Source: CAYSCW01 sp964429795 (GTDB lineage: Bacteria > Acidobacteriota > Aminicenantia > Aminicenantales > Aminicenantaceae). Taken from it: 64,000 nucleotides of DNA. The notes under the pieces were generated by a model. It was given only the letters and a program-made list of their open reading frames with translations, had not been told where the DNA came from and searched no databases. Shown in pieces: positions 17,356 to 24,873 of the stretch. The position numbers were made by a program, and so were the translations under genes. The stretch spans positions 88,496-152,495 of the forward strand of contig CAYSCW010000004.1 of NCBI GenBank assembly GCA_964429795.1, read 5' to 3'. Within the stretch, counting starts at the first letter, position 1. Each line of letters begins with the position of its first letter.

Positions 17356-18099
17356 ATGAAAGCACAACTGGAAGATGTCCTGAGAGAGGTCTTTGAGCGA
17401 AAGATTTCTCCCGAAGAGGCGCTTCGGCTTTTAAAGGATTATCCTTATAAAGACCTTAGCTTTGCTAAAATCGATCATCATCGCGAACTGAGGAGAGGAT
17501 TTCCTGAGATGGTCTACGGAGGAGGAAAAACAGAGGACCAGATCATAAAGATCGCCCAGGAGATTCTCAAAAAACGAAGCAATCTCTTGGTGACCAAAGT
17601 GGAGCCCGAGGTTTTTAAAAAGATTAAGAAAGAAATCCCCGCTATCCATTACAATGCACTAGGGAAGACCGCTTATCTCAAGAAGAAAAAGCCTTCTCCC
17701 GGAAAAGGAAAAATTGTGATCATCACAGCGGGAACATCGGATATTCCCGTTGCTGAAGAAGCCAGTGTGACGTGCGACCTCCTGGGGAATGAGGTTGAAA
17801 AAATATACGATGTGGGAGTAGCTGGAATCCATCGTCTGTTTGGAGAGATGGAAAAGATCAAGGATGCCAGGATCATCATCGTCATAGCTGGAATGGAAGG
17901 GGCACTCCCTAGTGTGATCGCAGGAATCACCGATATCCCCATCATAGGCGTCCCTACCAGTATCGGCTACGGAGCCAGCCTTAAGGGACTGGCAGCTCTC
18001 TTAGCAATGCTCAATTCATGTCCCGGCGGTGTGGCGGTGGTGAACATCGACAACGGATTCGGCGCTGGCTATCTAGCAAGTCTCATTAACCATCTGTGA
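17356..18099 (+). CDS. larB: LarB, nickel-pincer cofactor biosynthesis carboxylase/hydrolase
   Basis: Protein of 247 residues with the PurE-like LarB fold. The stretch ITAGTSDIPVAEEA, then IVIAGMEGALPSVIAGI and GVPTSIGYGA, match the family's nucleotide-binding core. LarB carboxylates and hydrolyses nicotinic acid adenine dinucleotide to start the nickel-pincer cofactor of lactate racemase and related enzymes. LarC, LarE and LarA are absent from the window, so its partners must be elsewhere if the pathway is complete. It is transcribed away from lpxC. Confidence 0.9.
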   Translation: MKAQLEDVLREVFERKISPEEALRLLKDYPYKDLSFAKIDHHRELRRGFPEMVYGGGKTEDQIIKIAQEILKKRSNLLVTKVEPEVFKKIKKEIPAIHYNALGKTAYLKKKKPSPGKGKIVIITAGTSDIPVAEEASVTCDLLGNEVEKIYDVGVAGIHRLFGEMEKIKDARIIIVIAGMEGALPSVIAGITDIPIIGVPTSIGYGASLKGLAALLAMLNSCPGGVAVVNIDNGFGAGYLASLINHL

Positions 18100-18315
18100 G
18101 TATTTGATCGTCTATCCCTTCTGACTGTCCTCAATCTGCCTTTTCCATCGACAAAAAAACTATTATCTATTCATCGAACACCGCATTTGTCCAAATGACA
18201 TTCCTCAATTGCTCTATTGACAGCGACTGTAAGCTTTATTTTATAGAAAAACACATCAGTCGATGGATAAAAGATAAAAAATTCATAACGCTTTATTTTT
18301 TAAGCATTTAGCTGC

Positions 18316-18344
18316 TTGACAAATGGCAAATTCACCCCTATATT
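18316..18344 (+). promoter_or_regulatory. Promoter of dnaG (and probably rpoD)
   Basis: TTGACA, a 17-base spacer and TATATT, ending 35 bases before the dnaG start. It is one of the best consensus matches in the window. The remaining sequence from larB to here (18100-18315) shows no gene. Confidence 0.7.
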
Positions 18345-18379
18345 TACTAGGTAAATAGGCTTGCACAACGACATCAAAG

Positions 18380-20116
18380 ATGGAGATTGTCGATCAAGTA
18401 AGACAGACAGCCAATATCGTCGATATTGCCTCTCAATACACCACTTTGAGGAGACGAGGAAGGCGGCACGTGGGACTCTGCCCTTTCCATTCTGAGAAGG
18501 ATCCCTCCTTCACCGTAGACGATGAAAAACAGCTCTTCCACTGTTTTGGCTGCGGGATGGGAGGAGATATCTTCACCCTAGTCATGGAAAAGGAAAACCT
18601 GAGCTTTCCCGAAGCTCTGAGATTCCTGGCTGAAAAATATAATATTCCTCTTCCTCAAAAAAGACAATTATCTGCCCAACAACAAAAATTGGAAGAAAAA
18701 ATAGACAAGATAAACCAAAGTGCTCTCGCTTTTTTCAAGAAAAACCTGTTTAACACTCAAGAAGGAAAAGAAGCGCTCCATTACTTGAAGAAGAGAAATA
18801 TCTTAGAAGAAATCATCCAGGCCCTCAAGATCGGATATGCCTTGAATTCCTGGGATTCTCTTCTTTCCTTTTTCCGGGGGAAAAACGTCTCTCCCCAGGA
18901 TCTTGAGAAGGCGGGATTGGTTATTCTCCGGCAGAAGAAGGAAGGTTATTATGATCGATTCAGGGGGAGGATCATCTTCCCTATATTCAATCTCACTGGA
19001 AAAGTGGTTGCTTTCGGAGGGAGGACCATTTTCGATGACGACCCCAAATATCTGAATTCCCCGGATACTCCCGTATACTCCAAGGGAAAACTGCTCTATG
19101 GCCTGAATTTCTGCAGAGATGATATCCGGGAAAAGGGAGAAGTCATCCTGGTCGAAGGCTACACAGATTTTATCTCCCTCTACAGGACCGGGATAAGAAA
19201 CATCGCCGCCTCTCTGGGAACGAGCTTGACATCCGGTCAGGTCCATGAAGCAAGAAAATTCGCCAAGGGGATTGTGATCAGCTATGATGCCGACTCTGCT
19301 GGAAAGAAAGCAGCTGTGCGAGCCGTCTCGCTCTGTTTCGAAAATGGTGTCGAAATCAGAGTTCTGAATCTGCCTCCTAACATGGATCCTGACAGTTTTA
19401 TCCATCAACACGGTCCCGAAGCTTTTAAAAACCTAGTGGAAAAAAGCACCCCTGGCCTGAGATTCCTTATAGACTTCTATCTTCTGGAAGAGAAGAAGGA
19501 AACGCCGGAAGAGAAAAGCAAAGTTGTCAGGACCGTGGTGGAAGAAATCGAGAAAATCCCAGACCGAGTAGTTCGCAGTGAATACTTGAAAAAAGCCAGC
19601 GAATACCTTGATGTGGAAGAAGAAGTCTTGCGCTCTATAACCCGCCAGAAATCAACCAAGGGTGAGAGCACAGAAAGAAAGTTTTTTTATCTCGCTGAAA
19701 AGAGACTTCTTCAAATACTGATGGGAGATAAACTCATCGCTCCTTATGTCTACTCGGAGATGAAGGAAGAAGACTTTCGGGAATTACAAAGTGAACCAAT
19801 ATTTCGAGTTCTCTCAGATTCTTTCAAAAATGGGAAGAACCTGGATTTTTATGAAATTACGGAAAAAATTGATCCGTCCCTGCTGAGTTGTCTCTCGGAA
19901 ATCCTGATGGAGAATGAGCAAACCCCCACACTAGAAGAGGCCCTGGACTGTCTCTTTACTTTAAGAAAACTTTCCCTTGAAAAAAGGTCAAAAAAATTGA
20001 AGACTGAAATCGCTAGATTGGAAAAACAGGGTGAAAAGGAGAAACTGCGATCCCTTCTCAGCCAGAGACTGGATTTGGCCAAAGAAATACTACTGTTATC
20101 GAAACGGAATGACTAA
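18380..20116 (+). CDS. dnaG: DNA primase
   Basis: Primase of 578 residues that makes RNA primers for replication. The N-terminal CHC2 zinc-binding domain has Cys34, His37, Cys55 and Cys58 (CPFH...CFGC). The catalytic core follows with FGGRTIFDDDPKYLNSPDTPVYSKG, the TOPRIM block VEGYTDFISLYRTG and YDADSAGKKA. The C-terminal region is helical, fitting a helicase-interaction domain. Only a weak ribosome site precedes the ATG, but no other in-frame start lies between the promoter and this codon. rpoD follows, the macromolecular-synthesis operon order without rpsU. Confidence 0.96.
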   Translation: MEIVDQVRQTANIVDIASQYTTLRRRGRRHVGLCPFHSEKDPSFTVDDEKQLFHCFGCGMGGDIFTLVMEKENLSFPEALRFLAEKYNIPLPQKRQLSAQQQKLEEKIDKINQSALAFFKKNLFNTQEGKEALHYLKKRNILEEIIQALKIGYALNSWDSLLSFFRGKNVSPQDLEKAGLVILRQKKEGYYDRFRGRIIFPIFNLTGKVVAFGGRTIFDDDPKYLNSPDTPVYSKGKLLYGLNFCRDDIREKGEVILVEGYTDFISLYRTGIRNIAASLGTSLTSGQVHEARKFAKGIVISYDADSAGKKAAVRAVSLCFENGVEIRVLNLPPNMDPDSFIHQHGPEAFKNLVEKSTPGLRFLIDFYLLEEKKETPEEKSKVVRTVVEEIEKIPDRVVRSEYLKKASEYLDVEEEVLRSITRQKSTKGESTERKFFYLAEKRLLQILMGDKLIAPYVYSEMKEEDFRELQSEPIFRVLSDSFKNGKNLDFYEITEKIDPSLLSCLSEILMENEQTPTLEEALDCLFTLRKLSLEKRSKKLKTEIARLEKQGEKEKLRSLLSQRLDLAKEILLLSKRND

Positions 20117-20169
20117 AAAATAAGTTATAATAAAAGGTAGAGTTTTACCTTAGATAGGAGATAGAAAGA

Positions 20170-21792
20170 TTGTCCTCCGATGATAAATACCAAAAGGATG
20201 AAATCCATCAGCTCATCTCTAAAGGAAAAAAGCAAGGATATCTTCTTTTCGAAGAGATCGACAAAACCTTCCACGACGATTTGGATGACGACCAGGAGTT
20301 CGATGATTTTCTTAGCTCTATGGATGACTACGGAATCAAAATCCTGGATAGCAGACACAAAGAAGCTGTTCCTAAGAGAAAAAAGAGCGACCTTGTCTCC
20401 CTGGAAGGTTTGGAAAGGACAACCGATCCCGTAAAACTTTACCTTCGGGAGATGGGCAATATCTCGCTCCTCACCCGGGAGGGCGAAATCGCCATTGCCA
20501 GAGAGATCGAAAGGGGTGAGAAAGCGATTATCAAAGCCCTCTGCAAAACCCGCCTGGTACTCAACGGAGTCCTCAGCCTGGAAGAGAAAATCAACGAAAA
20601 CCCTGAAATCATCCACGAAATGTTTGATCTTAGCGAAGAGGATGTCTCCGAAGGCAAACTGGAGGAAAAACGTAAACAGATCGCCTCCAAAATCAAAAGG
20701 ATAAGAAAACTGAGTGCCAAGTTCGACAGTATTCCATCAACTAAGAAATACAGAATGCAGAGAGGCCGTCTCATCATCCAGATGAGCCGTCTCATCCAGT
20801 TGCTCAACATCCTCTCCGACCACCGAGAGAAGATCATCGAGATTCTTCGAGATAAGCTCAAAGTTATAAACGAATTGGAAGAGTCAAAAGAGGAATTCAA
20901 CCTCTCCCTGAGTCGTGTTAAGAGAAAGGAAAGAAAGGCGGAGCTCAAGAAAAAAATTAAAGAAATCAATAGGCTTCTCCGCACATACCATAAGGAGATT
21001 GGACTCGATTCCCAAGCATTGAGAAAAACACTCCGCGCCATCACTACCGGAAAAAAAATCAGCGATCAGGCAAAGAAGGAGCTTGTGGCTGCCAATTTAA
21101 GGCTGGTGGTTTCCATAGCCAAAAAATACAGCAACCGCGGACTTCAGTTCCTGGATTTGATCCAAGAAGGAAACATGGGTTTGATGAAAGCTGTGGAGAA
21201 GTTTGAATACCGGCGTGGATACAAATTCTCCACATATGCAACCTGGTGGATAAGGCAAGCCATCACCAGAGCTATCGCTGACCAGGCACGGACCATCCGC
21301 ATACCTGTGCATATGATTGAAACCATCAACAAGCTGATTAGAGTATCCAGAAGTTTAGTCCAAGAGATTGGGAGAGAGCCTTCTAGTGAGGAAATTGCCA
21401 GGAAAATGGACATGCCTGTGAACAAGGTCAGAAAAATCATAAAGATCGCCCAGGAGCCCATATCTCTGGAGACCCCCATAGGAGAGGAGGAGGACAGTCA
21501 TCTGGGAGATTTTATCGAGGATAAGTTCATGCCATCCCCTCCGGATACCGTCATTCATATCAATCTGAGGGAGCAGATCGAGGAAGCCTTAAAATCCCTT
21601 ACTGAGAGAGAAGCAAAAGTCTTAAAGATGAGATTCGGTTTAGGAGACGGTAACGAACACACTCTGGAAGAGGTCGGACAACAGTTCAAGGTTACTCGAG
21701 AGCGAATCCGCCAGATTGAGGCAAAGGCTTTAAGAAAGCTGAAGCATCCCAGTCGCAGCAGAAAGTTAAAATCTTTTGCCAACACTGATTGA
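20170..21792 (+). CDS. rpoD: RNA polymerase primary sigma factor
   Basis: Housekeeping sigma-70 of 540 residues, read from a TTG with AGGAG eight bases upstream. Region 1.1 is acidic (DDLDDDQEFDD). Region 1.2 starts at DPVKLYLREMG. Regions 2.1-2.4 include NLRLVVSIAKKYSNRGLQFLDLIQEGN and the -10 recognition helix GYKFSTYATWWIRQA. Region 3 has IRIPVHM. Region 4 ends with TLEEVGQQFKVTRERIRQIE, the -35 recognition helix. A roughly 190-residue charged non-conserved region separates 1.2 from 2, as in Gram-negative RpoD. It follows dnaG after 53 bases. Confidence 0.97.
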   Translation: MSSDDKYQKDEIHQLISKGKKQGYLLFEEIDKTFHDDLDDDQEFDDFLSSMDDYGIKILDSRHKEAVPKRKKSDLVSLEGLERTTDPVKLYLREMGNISLLTREGEIAIAREIERGEKAIIKALCKTRLVLNGVLSLEEKINENPEIIHEMFDLSEEDVSEGKLEEKRKQIASKIKRIRKLSAKFDSIPSTKKYRMQRGRLIIQMSRLIQLLNILSDHREKIIEILRDKLKVINELEESKEEFNLSLSRVKRKERKAELKKKIKEINRLLRTYHKEIGLDSQALRKTLRAITTGKKISDQAKKELVAANLRLVVSIAKKYSNRGLQFLDLIQEGNMGLMKAVEKFEYRRGYKFSTYATWWIRQAITRAIADQARTIRIPVHMIETINKLIRVSRSLVQEIGREPSSEEIARKMDMPVNKVRKIIKIAQEPISLETPIGEEEDSHLGDFIEDKFMPSPPDTVIHINLREQIEEALKSLTEREAKVLKMRFGLGDGNEHTLEEVGQQFKVTRERIRQIEAKALRKLKHPSRSRKLKSFANTD

Positions 21793-21915
21793 TGTAAGGA
21801 GACATCTCGAATCCAACATCCTTCCCTCCATTTCCACCAATGGAAATTCGCCTTCGGTTTATTCCGGATGTGGAAATGCTTCCCACTGTCTACTTCCTAA
21901 ATGTCACTTCCTAAA

Positions 21916-21944
21916 TTGACTTGAAATTTGAGATTTGCTATAAG
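21916..21944 (+). promoter_or_regulatory. Promoter of the CAU tRNA
   Basis: TTGACT, a 17-base spacer and TATAAG end seven bases before the first tRNA base, fitting initiation at or just before the mature 5' end. Confidence 0.65.
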
Positions 21945-21951
21945 AGAGGAA

Positions 21952-22023
21952 GGGCCTATAGCTCAGCGGTAGAGCCACCGGCTCATAACCGGCAGGTCCC
22001 AGGTTCGAATCCTGGTAGGCCCA
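21952..22023 (+). tRNA. tRNA with CAU anticodon (Ile2 or elongator Met)
   Basis: A 72-base cloverleaf. The seven-pair acceptor is GGGCCTA with TAGGCCC. The D arm is GCTC/GAGC, the anticodon loop CTCATAA (anticodon CAU) and the T arm CCAGG/CCTGG with TTCGAAT. The 3' CCA is not encoded. G1-C72 pairing excludes initiator tRNA. C4-G69 and C5-G68 match determinants of lysidine-modified tRNA-Ile2 rather than E. coli elongator Met. Pair 27-43 is an A-C mismatch. It reads directly into the zinc-ribbon gene. Confidence 0.93.
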
Positions 22024-22044
22024 TTTCCCAGACGAGGAAAAAAT

Positions 22045-22767
22045 GTGGACAGCGACTTTGAGAATTTAATCAAACTGCAGTATCTCGATTCAGAAATACA
22101 GAAAATATCCCTTTTCCTCCAAAACATCCCATTCCAATTAGAAGAGATCGACAAAAAAACCGAAGAAAGCTCCCAGATCGTCCTCCAGGCAAAAGAAAAA
22201 CTTAGCCAAAACCAGAAAAAGAGGAGAAATCTGGAAACCCAAGCCCAGGATATCAAGGGCCAAATTTCAAAGTATAAACGCCAACTCAACGAAGTCAAAA
22301 CCAACAAAGAATACAGCTTCTTGCTTAAAGAAATCGAAGAAGCCCAGAAAAAGATGGATCAGCTTGAAGAAGAAATCATAAGCGATATGCTGCTGGCTGA
22401 CGATATCGAGAAAGAAATAAAAGAAGCCACCCGAAAGGCGGAGATCACTAACGAGAAATATTCGAAGGAAAAAGAGACCCTTCAGCAAAGGTCAAAAGAA
22501 GAGGAGGGAAAAAAGACGAAGCTCCTTAAAAACAAAGAGAGACTCCTGCCAAAAATCCCTCCAATCCAGGTCAGCCTTTACCTGAAAATATATAACAACA
22601 AGAACGGCATCGCCCTCTCTCCCGTTAGAGACGAGTTCTGTTCTATGTGTCATATGCGGATCAGGCCCCAGATGCTGAATGAACTTAAGTCAGAAAACGA
22701 GCTTATCCTCTGTGAAAATTGCGGAAGGATTCTTTACTGGCAAGAAGAAAAAGAAAAATCAGCCTGA
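22045..22767 (+). CDS. Coiled-coil protein with C4-type zinc ribbon
   Basis: Protein of 240 residues. About residues 10-165 are charged heptad-rich coiled coil (KKTEESSQIVLQAKEKLSQN and similar). A C-terminal zinc ribbon follows, with FCSMCHMRIRP and LILCENCGRILYW giving two CxxC pairs. This is the widespread zf-RING_7 family (often called C4-type zinc ribbon protein), whose function is not established. It starts at a GTG with a GAGG site 22 bases after the tRNA, so it is likely cotranscribed with it. Confidence 0.85.
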   Translation: MDSDFENLIKLQYLDSEIQKISLFLQNIPFQLEEIDKKTEESSQIVLQAKEKLSQNQKKRRNLETQAQDIKGQISKYKRQLNEVKTNKEYSFLLKEIEEAQKKMDQLEEEIISDMLLADDIEKEIKEATRKAEITNEKYSKEKETLQQRSKEEEGKKTKLLKNKERLLPKIPPIQVSLYLKIYNNKNGIALSPVRDEFCSMCHMRIRPQMLNELKSENELILCENCGRILYWQEEKEKSA

Positions 22768-22808
22768 TTCAAGCCTAATTCTTTTTAAGGAGATTTATCC
22801 CTCGATCT

Positions 22809-24599
22809 TTACATATCCAAATCTTCTCTATACAGAGATTCAATCAAGTCAGCATACTTCTTCTCCACGATATTCCTTTTGACCTTCAAGGTAGGAGTGA
22901 TCTCTCCTTTCTCAATCTCGAAATCTCGATCCAGAAGAGCAATCTTTTTAACTTTCTCATAGGAAGAAAGCCCAGGCGTGGATCGATCCACTTCCGAATG
23001 CAAAAAATTGATCACTCTTTCATCTTTAACCAGCTCACTAACGTTCTCGTAAGGGATCTTGTTGTATTTGGCATAATCTACTAATTTATCGAAATCAGGT
23101 ACGATCAAAGCAGAGACAAATTTCCTCTTGTCACCAATGACCATGGCATTGGAAATATAGGAATTCGTTTTCAAAATGTTTTCGATGGGTTGAGGGGCAA
23201 CATTCTTTCCTCCCGCCGTGACGATGATATCTTTCTTTCTGTCGGTGATGACTAGAAACTCGTCTTCATCCAAATAGCCTATATCTTCTGTATGAAACCA
23301 GCCTCCTTTGAAAGCTTCCTCTGTCTCAGCATCTATCTTGTAGTAGCCTTTCATAACATGAGGCCCCCTGGTTAGTATCTCTCCGTCTTCAGCGATTTTC
23401 ACATCCACTCCAGGAATGGCTCTCCCTACAGTTCCAAACTTTATATGATCAAGCGTATTGACTGCAATCACAGGAGATGTCTCTGTTAAACCATAGCCTT
23501 CGAGAACAATCAGCCCCATGGCATAGAAGAATTCCGCAATGTCTTTGGAAAGAGGAGCTCCTCCAGAGACAAAAAACCTGACCCTGCTTCCCGTCCTTTC
23601 AATAATCTTGGAAAAGACAAGTTTATGGGCGAGATTCTTCCTGAATTGAAGCAATCCAGAAACAGGCTGGTTCTGGAGTTTTTTTTGTCCATACTCTCTT
23701 CCCACCTTAACAGCCCAGAAGAAAATTTTCCTCTTCAAGGCCGAGCTCTGGAGTACATTGTCCATGACCTTGGAATAGATCTTCTCGAAAACACGAGGGA
23801 CACTGACCATGATATGGGGCCTAACCTCAAGCAAATTCTCGGCCACGGTTTCTATGCTTTCGGCATAAGCAATCGAACAGCCCTTGTAGAGGTAGGTAAA
23901 AGTCACCATCCGCTCTAAAACATGTGATAACGGCAAGAAGGAAAGCACAGTATCCTTATCTGAGAAGGGGATGATCTCTGAGCAACTTTTCACGTTGCTG
24001 ACAAAATTGCCATGAGTCAACATGACTCCCTTGGGAATCCCAGTGGTCCCCGATGTGTAGATGATGGAGGCAATATCAGCGGGCGATATGGCTAAGGCCC
24101 CTTTTTGAAAAATTTCGGGATCTTCTTGATGAAGTCTTCTGCCCTTATCCATCACCTCTTCGAAAGTCAACACCCCTTCAGGAGCTTCTGGAGCAAAAGT
24201 GATGTAATGGGAAACCTTTATTAACTCACCTTTGATAGTTTCTATCTTTTTCCATAGCTCCTGATCGGAATAGACGACTATCCTGGCATCGGAATTTTCG
24301 ACGATATACTTGATCTGCTCTGGGACAAGAGAGGTATAGATAGGAACTGTTATTCCTCCCAAACATAGATTGGCCAGGTCTGTGATCATCCATTCCGGTC
24401 TGTTATCCGAGAGGATGACGAGTTTGTCTTCTGTCTTCTGTCCTAAGGCTCTCAAGCCCAAAGAAAAAAACTTAATTCTGTTACCAATTTCCTCGGTGGA
24501 AAGAGCAACGTACTTCCCCTCTTTTTTATACATCATCAAATCATCTTTGGGATACGACTCGACTGTATTCAAAATAAGCTGACTGATTGTTTCAACCAC
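22809..24599 (-). CDS. Long-chain acyl-CoA synthetase (AMP-forming)
   Basis: Adenylate-forming ligase of 596 residues activating fatty acids with ATP and CoA. The P-loop-like signature YTSGTTGIPKGVMLTHGN is at about residue 190. EGYGLTETSPVIAVN and the hinge region with ITDRKKDIIVTAGGKNVAP follow. These mark the FadD/ACSBG-like long-chain group. It starts at GTG with AGGAGGG four bases upstream. The gene is convergent with the zinc-ribbon gene and probably works with the acyl-CoA dehydrogenase at 45 kb, though they are not linked. Confidence 0.92.
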   Translation of the reverse strand: MVETISQLILNTVESYPKDDLMMYKKEGKYVALSTEEIGNRIKFFSLGLRALGQKTEDKLVILSDNRPEWMITDLANLCLGGITVPIYTSLVPEQIKYIVENSDARIVVYSDQELWKKIETIKGELIKVSHYITFAPEAPEGVLTFEEVMDKGRRLHQEDPEIFQKGALAISPADIASIIYTSGTTGIPKGVMLTHGNFVSNVKSCSEIIPFSDKDTVLSFLPLSHVLERMVTFTYLYKGCSIAYAESIETVAENLLEVRPHIMVSVPRVFEKIYSKVMDNVLQSSALKRKIFFWAVKVGREYGQKKLQNQPVSGLLQFRKNLAHKLVFSKIIERTGSRVRFFVSGGAPLSKDIAEFFYAMGLIVLEGYGLTETSPVIAVNTLDHIKFGTVGRAIPGVDVKIAEDGEILTRGPHVMKGYYKIDAETEEAFKGGWFHTEDIGYLDEDEFLVITDRKKDIIVTAGGKNVAPQPIENILKTNSYISNAMVIGDKRKFVSALIVPDFDKLVDYAKYNKIPYENVSELVKDERVINFLHSEVDRSTPGLSSYEKVKKIALLDRDFEIEKGEITPTLKVKRNIVEKKYADLIESLYREDLDM

Positions 24600-24873
24600 T
24601 TTGCCCTCCTTGATTTATGTTGGGTCAATTTTAAAGAAGAAAACAATCCACTGTCAAGCCATTCTCGTCAGCGGTAAGCATTTCCAAATCCGTGGGGGGT
24701 GAAGATATTTGGTTATTTTCACTTTTTGAAAGAGGATAGGTGACTCTTGCCAAGCCTGAAGCGAAAAGGGACCTTAATACCTTTCTTGTTTATGCTACAG
24801 AAGAGATCATGCGAATAAGGTCAAAATGATAAGTTCTCAAAGTTATGGAAGCTATGAAAGCTTGGCTCCGATC

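Noticed and set aside
24660..24700. GTAAGCATTTCCAAATCCGTG resembling an element end
   Set aside because: Only the outermost bases match; no core or second arm follows, so it is not counted as a copy.
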